The notes under the pieces were generated by a model. That model was given only the letters and a program-made list of their open reading frames with translations. It ran no database searches and was not told the DNA's origin. From Neospora caninum Liverpool (Eukaryota; Apicomplexa; Conoidasida; Eucoccidiorida; Sarcocystidae), in contig NC_018394.1 of assembly GCF_000208865.1 (NCBI RefSeq), forward strand, positions 3,847,797 to 3,911,796: a DNA stretch of 64,000 nucleotides. The letters run 5' to 3'. Position 1 is the stretch's first letter. Each line of letters opens with the position of its first letter. Of the stretch, positions 42,965 through 53,323 are shown in pieces. The translations under genes and the position numbers were made by a program.

Positions 42965-45900
42965 ATGCCGCTTCAACGACAGGATCCGATGGACGGACCT
43001 CGCTCCAAGCGGGCGAGCTCCAAGACACTTGTTTCTTCGCATGGAGCGAAGAAGGAGGGAACCGGATCGCTACCTTCTGGCCGGGGCCGCCGGCATCTAG
43101 CCAGCGCGAGAAGCCATGAAGTGCATAGTGACGATGAATCTCTACTTTCCAGGCGATCACTGCGGGAGGCCGCGACCGCGTCGGTAAGCTATCCTTAGCA
43201 TTCGGCTCTCCCTGGTGTTGGGCACGAAAGCGACTGTCAACATTAATAGGCTCATGGCGATATCAACTGTGCCGTCATGGAACCGAGTTTTTCCGTGATG
43301 TGGGATACTTATACCTGCAGTTAGTAGTGGTGTTTTACGACAGATCGTGGCTGTGGCACGACTCCTCAGTTGTGCCAATCGGAGGCACATTGTTACTTTG
43401 CACAAGCCGGTTGACAAGATTGTCGCTTATCTGTCATGTGCGCATTTGCGCTGAGGCAGTGAAGTCAGCTGGGGATGTGGCTGGCCCGTGAAAAACATGT
43501 CAGTATTCGAAAGGGCCGGACAATTTGCGGAGCCGTCTAATCCTCCATTGTCCTTTGGCATCTGCTTTCCGGAACTCAGCGGGTGCAGGCTACCCGGGAA
43601 ACTTCCAAGGCTTCACTGCCTACAGCCGCTGCAGCTCCAACTCGCGCACGAAGAACGACTTCGTTACATGACCATAAGGAATCGTCGATCAGGTCAGCTC
43701 CACGAATTCGTATTCACTGGTTTCGTCCCTTTAGCGTTGTTCGTGCCTGGACATCCAGTTTCATTGGGGCATAGGCGAAGAAAGCTATACTCACTAGACA
43801 TCAAGCGTACGTCTCAACACCAGGTAGGAGTTTCCTCTCTCGTATCTTGCTACCTGTCTACAGCAGTGCCCCGTTGCTGCTTTGTTGCAGCGCTAATTCG
43901 TCAGGGAGGGGGGTTTGTTGACTTGTTGGGAACACCGAACTTTCCCTACCAGAAGTGTTCTTATTACCGAGTCAAAACAAGACAGTTGAAGGTTTAATCT
44001 GCTTTGCTTCAGTCTTCCCTGATAAAGAAGAACTTCCAGAGATGCATTTTCGTTTGGCGTGTTTGCAGTGCAACTCGGTCGTTTACCGGAGCATACGCTT
44101 TTCTGAAATGTCCTGTGTGGTTTCAGCGGCTCATCCACACAGAAGAAAGATCTGAAAAGCAAGCGGGTACGAAACGTCATGGAATCGACCGTTCCGCTGC
44201 TCGCCGACGCTTTGTCTGACTCAAAACGAAGAGACCCACTCATGTTCCACCGTCGGGGCCACACGTTAGGCATGTATATCGTTTGATACGTTGATGGTAT
44301 ATATTTATCTCGAATGCTTGCCAGGAAGAGTGCCTGAGAATCGGACACCCATTTGATGCCGTTAGACGGACTCACGAGAATTACTACCGCTATATATGAT
44401 GTGGCACTAAAGAGAGCCAAGAGCTACAAGAAGGGCAAAGCTCTAAGTCCGCACTACCCTGTTTGATCTTCTGTCTCTGAAAGAAATGAAACCGAAGGAA
44501 CGGACATAAGTGGAGTTTGTCTTTTCTGGAGTCCCCTGTACAAGCGGCATCATGTCTGAGCGAGATGCCGTGAAAACAGTCGACTACCTTCTCCGTGGGA
44601 AGCCTACGCGGTGTACTTTACGGGCAAATGGCCTCCCGTGTGGAGACTTGAGCGCTCCTGTCTTAAGCTGGCTGTACATGCCTATTTTCAGAAGAAAGAT
44701 AGCGCCATAGTGTCTCCGGCTCTGCGATTGTTATTTGTGTGTTATACAGCCACGTCAGCGCCGCTCGACAACACGAGGCAGCAGGTCGAGGCGGAGTAAA
44801 TCCTCCAAACGACGGGACAGCAGCCACGACGCGACGGTGGCTGTCGTTGGAAGAGACGCCGTCCTACGGTCTGTTGCGGAAAGTAATCTTCCTTTTGTCA
44901 CTGGTGCCACGGTGACCGGGGCACAGCCATGTATGGTAACCGGGCTGATCGGGGAACAGGCGGGGGGAAGGCCTCACATGGCAGTTGCAGATGCGGTCTC
45001 CCAATGCCAGGGCAACGGAGACCGATCGCCTTCGGAGTCGCTTTCAGTCGATCTGGAGTTTGAAGGTCAGCTTGAGATTCGTCAACTAGCGCCAGTTTCG
45101 AAAGCCCGCCCGAGAGCTGGAGACTCACCTACTGGCAAGGGTCACGAGTCGCCAGTCTCTCCCGTAGAAAATGACTGTGGCGCAGCTTCCACACCAGTCA
45201 TTCACAGCCAAACTCGAAAACTCTCGGCAGCCTCACACGAAACTGACCACGCGAGAGAATCATCTGCGGTGGCCCGAGAAGAGCGACTGTCGGTTCAGAG
45301 GGAAGCGCCGCGCCGCGGGACCAGAGTTGCGTCATCCAGCAAATCTGGCGCCGTCAAGAGTCCGGACACATCAGGGTTCCAAACCGTGAACTTGCAGGCT
45401 GAACTGGATTTTAAACACGTGGGTGAACACCAAGTCGTGAGGCGCGATATAACATTTAAGAAGCCGGTTCATTCTGGAATGCGTGTCAATGTTGAATCCA
45501 AGTTTACCTTTAATCATGTGAAGAGAAGCGAAGTGGATGGGGTTGCAGTGGACAGTCGCAGCGGACCCCGCGAACGGGGCAATAAGGTGGACAGTCGTGC
45601 TGTCCAGTTCAGAAAGAATATTGATTTCAGTGGAGATGGCCGTGCCAAGGTTGCCACAAGCTCGGCAAAGTGCCGGAGGTCTCCAGCGTCCGTCTTCGTT
45701 TTAAGAGATCCGAGTGAAAAACCAAAGTCGATGCCTCGGCCGCGTCCGCGGCGTCCAAAGGTGGCAGCGATTACCTCCGGTCAACGCCAATCGGACATCT
45801 CTAGCGCTGACCGAGTTTCGCCTGGACCGCCTAGCGATGGCCCTCAGCCCTCCCATCGCATCACTGATGAGGTATTCCCGACTGATGACTCAGCTACCCG

Positions 45901-48900
45901 CACTCTCGCGAAACAAACTGCCGAACACCTTACGCCATGCCACGAAGTGAACAACGACAATGACCAGGAAACCCATGCGGAGAACACCTCCATGCTCATC
46001 TCCTCAGATGCTGCAGACCCAGAACCCCCACATGCGCCAGCCAGCACGCGAGATGATACTGAGAAGCCAGGCGCCCACGCCATTAGTTCCGCCAGAGGCT
46101 CCCACCGGAGCGACCACACCTATCCACCCACAGATGAGCGCCGAAAAACCTCCAGTCCCTCAACGGTGCTGCCGTTGGTGAAGGGCCTGGGAGCGAAGGG
46201 GTTGGAGGGGAAGGGCGTGCCTATCGCGAAGAAGGCGTTGCCTGGAACTCCTGCGCCGAAGAGCGAGGGCGAGGCGAAGGAGGAGCCGAAGGGTGAAGAC
46301 GCCGCTAAGGCTGCGGACGTGCCGAAGGGTGCGGAGGTCGCAAAAAGTGCGGAGGTCGCAAAGGGTGCGGATGCTCCGAAGGCGCCGTTGGTGAAGGGCC
46401 TGGGAGCGAAGGGGTTGGAGGGGAAGGGCGTGCCTATCGCGAAGAAGGCGTTGCCTGGAACTCCTGCGCCGAAGAGCGAGGGCGAGGCGAAGGAGGAGCC
46501 GAAGGGTGAAGACGCCGCTAAGGCTGCGGACGTGCCGAAGGGTGCGGAGGTGGCAAAAAGTGCGGAGGTCGCAAAGGGTGCGGATGCTCCGAAGGCGCCG
46601 TTGGTGAAGGGCCTGGGAGCGAAGGGGTTGGAGGGGAAGGGCGTGCCTATCGCGAAGAAGGCGTTGCCTGGAACTCCTGCGCCGAAGAGCGAGGGCGAGG
46701 CGAAGGAGGAGCCGAAGGGTGAAGACGCAGCTAGGGCTGCGGACGTGCCGAAGGGTGCGGAGGTCGCAAAAAGTGCGGAGGTCGCAAAGGGTGCGGATGC
46801 TCCGAAGGCGCCGTTGGTGAAGGGCGTGGGAGCGAAGGGGTTGGAGGGGAAGGGCGTGCCTATCGCGAAGAAGGCGTTGCCTGGAACTCCTGCGCCGAAG
46901 AGCGAGGGCGAGGCGAAGGAGGAGCCGAAGGGTGAAGACGCCGCTAAGGCTGCGGACGTGCCGAAGGGTGCGGAGGTCGCAAAAAGTGCGGAGGTCGCAA
47001 AGGGTGCGGATGCTCCGAAGGCGCCGTTGGTGAAGGGCGTGGGAGCGAAGGGGTTGGAGGGGAAGGGCGTGCCTATCGCGAAGAAGGCGTTGCCTGGAAC
47101 TCCTGCGCCGAAGAGCGAGGGCGAGGCGAAGGCGGAGCCGAAGGGTGAAGACGCCGCTAAGGCTGCGGACGTGCCGAAGGGTGCGGAGGTCGCAAAAAGT
47201 GCGGAGGTCGCAAAGGGTGCGGATGCTCCGAAGGCGCCGTTGGTGAAGGGCCTGGGAGCGAAGGGGTTGGAGGGGAAGGGCGTGCCTATCGCGAAGAAGG
47301 CGTTGCCTGGAACTCCTGCGCCGAAGAGCGAGGGCGAGGCGAAGGAGGAGCCGAAGGGTGAAGACGCCGCTAAGGCTGCGGACGTGCCGAAGGGTGCGGA
47401 GGTGGCAAAAAGTGCGGAGGTCGCAAAGGGTGCGGATGCTCCGAAGGCGCCGTTGGTGAAGGGCCTGGGAGCGAAGGGGTTGGAGGGGAAGGGCGTGCCT
47501 ATCGCGAAGAAGGCGTTGCCTGGAACTCCTGCGCCGAAGAGCGAGGGCGAGGCGAAGGAGGAGCCGAAGGGTGAAGACGCCGCTAAGGCTGCGGACGTGC
47601 CGAAGGGTGCGGAGGTCGCAAAAAGTGCGGAGGTCGCAAAGGGTGCGGATGCTCCGAAGGCGCCGTTGGTGAAGGGCCTGGGAGCGAAGGGGTTGGAGGG
47701 GAAGGGCGTGCCTATCGCGAAGAAGGCGTTGCCTGGAACTCCTGCGCCGAAGAGCGAGGGCGAGGCGAAGGAGGAGCCGAAGGGTGAAGACGCCGCTAAG
47801 GCTGCGGACGTGCCGAAGGGTGCGGAGGTCGCAAAAAGTGCGGAGGTCGCAAAGGGTGCGGATGCTCCGAAGGCGCCGTTGGTGAAGGGCCTGGGAGCGA
47901 AGGGGTTGGAGGGGAAGGGCGTGCCTATCGCGAAGAAGGCGTTGCCTGGAACTCCTGCGCCGAAGAGCGAGGGCGAGGCGAAGGAGGAGCCGAAGGGTGA
48001 AGACGCCGCTAAGGCTGCGGACGTGCCGAAGGGTGCGGAGGTCGCAAAAAGTGCGGAGGTCGCAAAGGGTGCGGATGCTCCGAAGGCGCCGTTGGTGAAG
48101 GGCCTGGGAGCGAAGGGGTTGGAGGGGAAGGGCGTGCCTATCGCGAAGAAGGCGTTGCCTGGAACTCCTGCGCCGAAGAGCGAGGGCGAGGCGAAGGAGG
48201 AGCCGAAAGGTGAAGATGCCGCTAAGGCTGCGGACGTGCCGAAGGGTGCGGAGGTCGCAAAAAGTGCGGAGGTCGCAAAGGGTGCGGATGCTCCGAAGGC
48301 GCCGTTGGTGAAGGGCCTGGGAGCGAAGGGGTTGGAGGGGAAGGGCGTGCCTATCGCGAAGAAGGCGTTGCCTGGAACTCCTGCGCCGAAGAGCGAGGGC
48401 GAGGCGAAGGAGGAGCCGAAGGGTGAAGACGCCGCTAAGGCTGCGGACGTGCCGAAGGGTGCGGAGGTCGCAAAAAGTGCGGAGGTCGCAAAGGGTGCGG
48501 ATGCTCCGAAGGCGCCGTTGGTGAAGGGCCTGGGAGCGAAGGGGTTGGAGGGGAAGGGCGTGCCTATCGCGAAGAAGGCGTTGCCTGGAACTCCTGCGCC
48601 GAAGAGCGAGGGCGAGGCGAAGGAGGAGCCGAGGGGTGAAGACGCCGCTAAGGCTGCGGACGTGCCGAAGGGTGCGGAGGTCGCAAAAAGTGCGGAGGTC
48701 GCAAAGGGTGCGGATGCTCCGAAGGCGCCGTTGGTGAAGGGCGTGGGAGCGAAGGGGTTGGAGGGGAAGGGCGTGCCTATCGCGAAGAAGGCGTTGCCTG
48801 GAACTCCTGCGCCGAAGAGCGAGGGCGAGGCGAAGGAGGAGCCGAAGGGTGAAGATGCCGCTAAGGCTGCGGACGTGCCGAAGGGTGCGGAGGTGGCAAA

Positions 48901-51900
48901 AAGTGCGGAGGTCGCAAAGGGTGCGGATGCTCCGAAGGCGCCGTTGGTGAAGGGCGTGGGAGCGAAGGGGTTGGAGGGGAAGGGCGTGCCTATCGCGAAG
49001 AAGGCGTTGCCTGGAACTCCTGCGCCGAAGAGCGAGGGCGAGGCGAAGGAGGAGCCGAAGGGTGAAGACGCCGCTAAGGCTGCGGACGTGCCGAAGGGTG
49101 CGGAGGTGGCAAAAAGTGCGGAGGTCGCAAAGGGTGCGGATGCTCCGAAGGCGCCGTTGGTGAAGGGCGTGGGAGCGAAGGGGTTGGAGGGGAAGGGCGT
49201 GCCTATCGCGAAGAAGGCGTTGCCTGGAACTCCTGCGCCGAAGAGCGAGGGCGAGGCGAAGGAGGAGCCGAAGGGTGAAGACGCCGCTAAGGCTGCGGAC
49301 GTGCCGAAGGGTGCGGAGGTGGCAAAAAGTGCGGAGGTCGCAAAGGGTGCGGATGCTCCGAAGGCGCCGTTGGTGAAGGGCCTGGGAGCGAAGGGGTTGG
49401 AGGGGAAGGGCGTGCCTATCGCGAAGAAGGCGTTGCCTGGAACTCCTGCGCCGAAGAGCGAGGGCGAGGCGAAGGAGGAGCCGAAGGGTGAAGACGCCGC
49501 TAAGGCTGCGGACGTGCCGAAGGGTGCGGAGGTCGCAAAAAGTGCGGAGGTCGCAAAGGGTGCGGATGCTCCGAAGGCGCCGTTGGTGAAGGGCGTGGGA
49601 GCGAAGGGGTTGGAGGGGAAGGGCGTGCCTATCGCGAAGAAGGCGTTGCCTGGAACTCCTGCGCCGAAGAGCGAGGGCGAGGCGAAGGAGGAGCCGAAGG
49701 GTGAAGATGCCGCTAAGGCTGCGGACGTGCCGAAGGGTGCGGAGGTCGCAAAAAGTGCGGAGGTCGCAAAGGGTGCGGATGCTCCGAAGGCGCTGTTGGT
49801 GAAGGGCCTGGGAGCGAAGGGGTTGGAGGGGAAGGGCGTGCCTATCGCGAAGAAGGCGTTGCCTGGAACTCCTGCGCCGAAGAGCGAGGGCGAGGCGAAG
49901 GAGGAGCCGAAGGGTGAAGACGCCGCTAAGGCTGCGGACGTGCCGAAGGGTGCGGAGGTCGCAAAAAGTGCGGAGGTCGCAAAGGGTGCGGATGCTCCGA
50001 AGGCGCCGTTGGTGAAGGGCCTGGGAGCGAAGGGGTTGGAGGGGAAGGGCGTGCCTATCGCGAAGAAGGCGTTGCCTGGAACTCCTGCGCCGAAGAGCGA
50101 GGGCGAGGCGAAGGAGGAGCCGAAGGGTGAAGACGCCGCTAAGGCTGCGGACGTGCCGAAGGGTGCGGAGGTCGCAAAAAGTGCGGAGGTCGCAAAGGGT
50201 GCGGATGCTCCGAAGGCGCCGTTGGTGAAGGGCCTGGGAGCGAAGGGGTTGGAGGGGAAGGGCGTGCCTATCGCGAAGAAGGCGTTGCCTGGAACTCCTG
50301 CGCCGAAGAGCGAGGGCGAGGCGAAGGAGGAGCCGAAGGGTGAAGATGCCGCTAAGGCTGCGGACGTGCCGAAGGGTGCGGAGGTCGCAAAAAGTGCGGA
50401 GGTCGCAAAGGGTGCGGATGCTCCGAAGGCGCTGTTGGTGAAGGGCCTGGGAGCGAAGGGGTTGGAGGGGAAGGGCGTGCCTATCGCGAAGAAGGCGTTG
50501 CCTGGAACTCCTGCGCCGAAGAGCGAGGGCGAGGCGAAGGAGGAGCCGAAGGGTGAAGACGCCGCTAAGGCTGCGGACGTGCCGAAGGGTGCGGAGGTCG
50601 CAAAAAGTGCGGAGGTCGCAAAGGGTGCGGATGCTCCGAAGGCGCTGTTGGTGAAGGGCCTGGGAGCGAAGGGGTTGGAGGGGAAGGGCGTGCCTATCGC
50701 GAAGAAGGCGTTGCCTGGAACTCCTGCGCCGAAGAGCGAGGGCGAGGCGAAGGAGGAGCCGAAGGGTGAAGACGCCGCTAAGGCTGCGGACGTGCCGAAG
50801 GGTGCGGAGGTCGCAAAAAGTGCGGAGGTCGCAAAGGGTGCGGATGCTCCGAAGGCGCCGTTGGTGAAGGGCCTGGGAGCGAAGGGGTTGGAGGGGAAGG
50901 GCGTGCCTATCGCGAAGAAGGCGTTGCCTGGAACTCCTGCGCCGAAGAGCGAGGGCGAGGCGAAGGAGGAGCCGAAGGGTGAAGACGCCGCTAAGGCTGC
51001 GGACGTGCCGAAGGGTGCGGAGGTCGCAAAAAGTGCGGAGGTCGCAAAGGGTGCGGATGCTCCGAAGGCGCCGTTGGTGAAGGGCGTGGGAGCGAAGGGG
51101 TTGGAGGGGAAGGGCGTGCCTATCGCGAAGAAGGCGTTGCCTGGAACTCCTGCGCCGAAGAGCGAGGGCGAGGCGAAGGAGGAGCCGAAGGGTGAAGACG
51201 CCGCTAAGGCTGCGGACGTGCCGAAGGGTGCGGAGGTGGCAAAAAGTGCGGAGGTCGCAAAGGGTGCGGATGCTCCGAAGGCGCCGTTGGTGAAGGGCCT
51301 GGGAGCGAAGGGGTTGGAGGGGAAGGGCGTGCCTATCGCGAAGAAGGCGTTGCCTGGAACTCCTGCGCCGAAGAGCGAGGGCGAGGCGAAGGAGGAGCCG
51401 AAGGGTGAAGACGCCGCTAAGGCTGCGGACGTGCCGAAGGGTGCGGAGGTGGCAAAAAGTGCGGAGGTCGCAAAGGGTGCGGATGCTCCGAAGGCGCCGT
51501 TGGTGAAGGGCCTGGGAGCGAAGGGGTTGGAGGGGAAGGGCGTGCCTATCGCGAAGAAGGCGTTGCCTGGAACTCCTGCGCCGAAGAGCGAGGGTGAGGC
51601 GAAGGAGGAGCCGAAGGGTGAAGACGCCGCTAAGGCTGCGGACGTGCCGAAGGGTGCGGAGGTGGCAAAAAGTGCGGAGGTCGCAAAGGGTGCGGATGCT
51701 CCGAAGGCGCCGTTGGTGAAGGGCCTGGGAGCGAAGGGGTTGGAGGGGAAGGGCGTGCCTATCGCGAAGAAGGCGTTGCCTGGAACTCCTGCGCCGAAGA
51801 GCGAGGGCGAGGCGAAGGAGGAGCCGAAGGGTGAAGACGCCGCTAAGGCTGCGGACGTGCCGAAGGGTGCGGAGGTGGCAAAAAGTGCGGAGGTCGCAAA

Positions 51901-53200
51901 GGGTGCGGATGCTCCGAAGGCGCCGTTGGTGAAGGGCCTGGGAGCGAAGGGGTTGGAGGGGAAGGGCGTGCCTATCGCGAAGAAGGCGTTGCCTGGAACT
52001 CCTGCGCCGAAGAGCGAGGGCGAGGCGAAGGAGGAGCCGAAGGGTGAAGACGCCGCTAAGGCTGCGGACGTGCCGAAGGGTGCGGAGGTGGCAAAAAGTG
52101 CGGAGGTCGCAAAGGGTGCGGATGCTCCGAAGGCGCCGTTGGTGAAGGGCCTGGGAGCGAAGGGGTTGGAGGGGAAGGGCGTGCCTATCGCGAAGAAGGC
52201 GTTGCCTGGAACTCCTGCGCCGAAGAGCGAGGGCGAGGCGAAGGAGGAGCCGAAGGGTGAAGACGCCGCTAAGGCTGCGGACGTGCCGAAGGGTGCGGAG
52301 GTGGCAAAAAGTGCGGAGGTCGCAAAGGGTGCGGATGCTCCGAAGGCGCCGTTGGTGAAGGGCCTGGGAGCGAAGGGGTTGGAGGGGAAGGGCGTGCCTA
52401 TCGCGAAGAAGGCGTTGCCTGGAACTCCTGCGCCGAAGAGCGAGGGCGAGGCGAAGGAGGAGCCGAAGGGTGAAGACGCCGCTAAGGCTGCGGACGTGCC
52501 GAAGGGTGCGGAGGTCGCAAAAAGTGCGGAGGTCGCAAAGGGTGCGGATGCTCCGAAGGCGCCGTTGGTGAAGGGCGTGGGAGCGAAGGGGTTGGAGGGG
52601 AAGGGCGTGCCTATCGCGAAGAAGGCGTTGCCTGGAACTCCTGCGCCGAAGAGCGAGGGCGAGGCGAAGGAGGAGCCGAAGGGTGAAGACGCCGCTAAGG
52701 CTGCGGACGTGCCGAAGGGTGCGGAGGTCGCAAAAAGTGCGGAGGTCGCAAAGGGTGCGGATGCTCCGAAGGCGCCGTTGGTGAAGGGCCTGGGAGCGAA
52801 GGGGTTGGAGGGGAAGGGCGTGCCTATCGCGAAGAAGGCGTTGCCTGGAACTCCTGCGCCGAAGAGCGAGGGCGAGGCGAAGGAGGAGCCGAAGGGTGAA
52901 GACGCCGCTAAGGCTGCGGACGTGCCGAAGGGTGCGGAGGTCGCAAAAAGTGCGGAGGTCGCAAAGGGTGCGGATGCTCCGAAGGCGCCGTTGGTGAAGG
53001 GCCTGGGAGCGAAGGGGTTGGAGGGGAAGGGCGTGCCTATCGCGAAGAAGGCGTTGCCTGGAACTCCTGCGCCGAAGAGCGAGGGCGAGGCGAAGGAGGA
53101 GCCGAAGGGTGAAGACGCTGGGAAGGCAGTGGTCTTGGGGATACCCTCGAAGCCTGGCGCTGGTGCTAAGGCGGCTGAGGCGACTAGTGGGGATGCGTAA
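42965..53200 (+). CDS. Lys/Ala/Glu/Pro-rich tandem-repeat protein, at least three exons
   Basis: Exon 1 is 42965-43183 (73 codons, phase 0, donor TCG|GTAAGC), a basic Ser/Arg-rich N terminus. Exon 2 is probably 43589-43692 (ATRETSKASLP..., acceptor TGCAG). The last exon begins near 44750 after TTATACAG; its phase does not match the exon 2 donor, so one more small exon or another splice site is needed. The last exon opens with an Arg/Ser-rich segment, then about 400 mostly polar residues with a few recurring blocks (VDLEFEGQLEI, LDFKHVGEHQVVRRDITF, VNVESKFTFNHVKRSEV, VQFRKNIDFSGDG). From 46175 it holds 33 tandem 71-residue units, the last incomplete, ending in GKAVVLGIPSKPG...TSGDA and TAA. 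No signal peptide or membrane segment is seen. The repeat is highly charged and likely extended or loosely helical, as in cytoskeletal or surface-coat repeat proteins; that is an inference and I recognise no family. Confidence 0.75.
46175..53119 (+). repeat. 213-bp coding minisatellite, 33 copies
   Basis: Unit starts (TTGGTGAAGGG) fall at 46175, 46388, 46601 and so on to 52991, always 213 bp apart: 32 full units plus a final one broken off after 129 bp. Each unit encodes 71 residues beginning LVKGLGAKGLEGKGVPIAKK and ending AKGADAPKAP. The visible differences are single-base: L/V at residue 5, A/L in APLV/ALLV, GTC/GTG in one Val codon, GAC/GAT in one Asp codon, and rare K-to-R or E-to-A changes. 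There are no stops or frameshifts. Confidence 0.98.
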
Positions 53201-53323
53201 GCAAGGAATCTAGTACCGCCGAAGAAGGCGATACCGGCTGCGGCTGGAGCCAAGGCAGCCGCCTCAATCGAAGTCAAGACTGAGCTGGCGGAGTCGATGT
53301 CAGACGTGGCGTTGTCTTCGTAG
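53201..53323 (+). other. In-frame continuation after the repeat-gene stop codon
   Basis: After the TAA at 53198-53200 the same frame stays open for 40 codons to TAG 53321-53323. It encodes a Lys/Ala/Pro-rich then acidic tail (VPPKKAIPAAAGAKAAAS, then IEVKTELAESMSDVALSS) of the same style as the upstream protein. The TAA lies inside GC|GTAAGC, which is also a good donor sequence. This is either a shortened allele, a stop-codon readthrough tail or an unrecognised intron boundary. Confidence 0.5.

Noticed and set aside
46120..53277. Minus-strand frame of 2385 codons as a real FG-rich gene
   Set aside because: It exactly shadows the sense minisatellite, begins and ends at the array borders, and has no exons or flanking coding sequence of its own.
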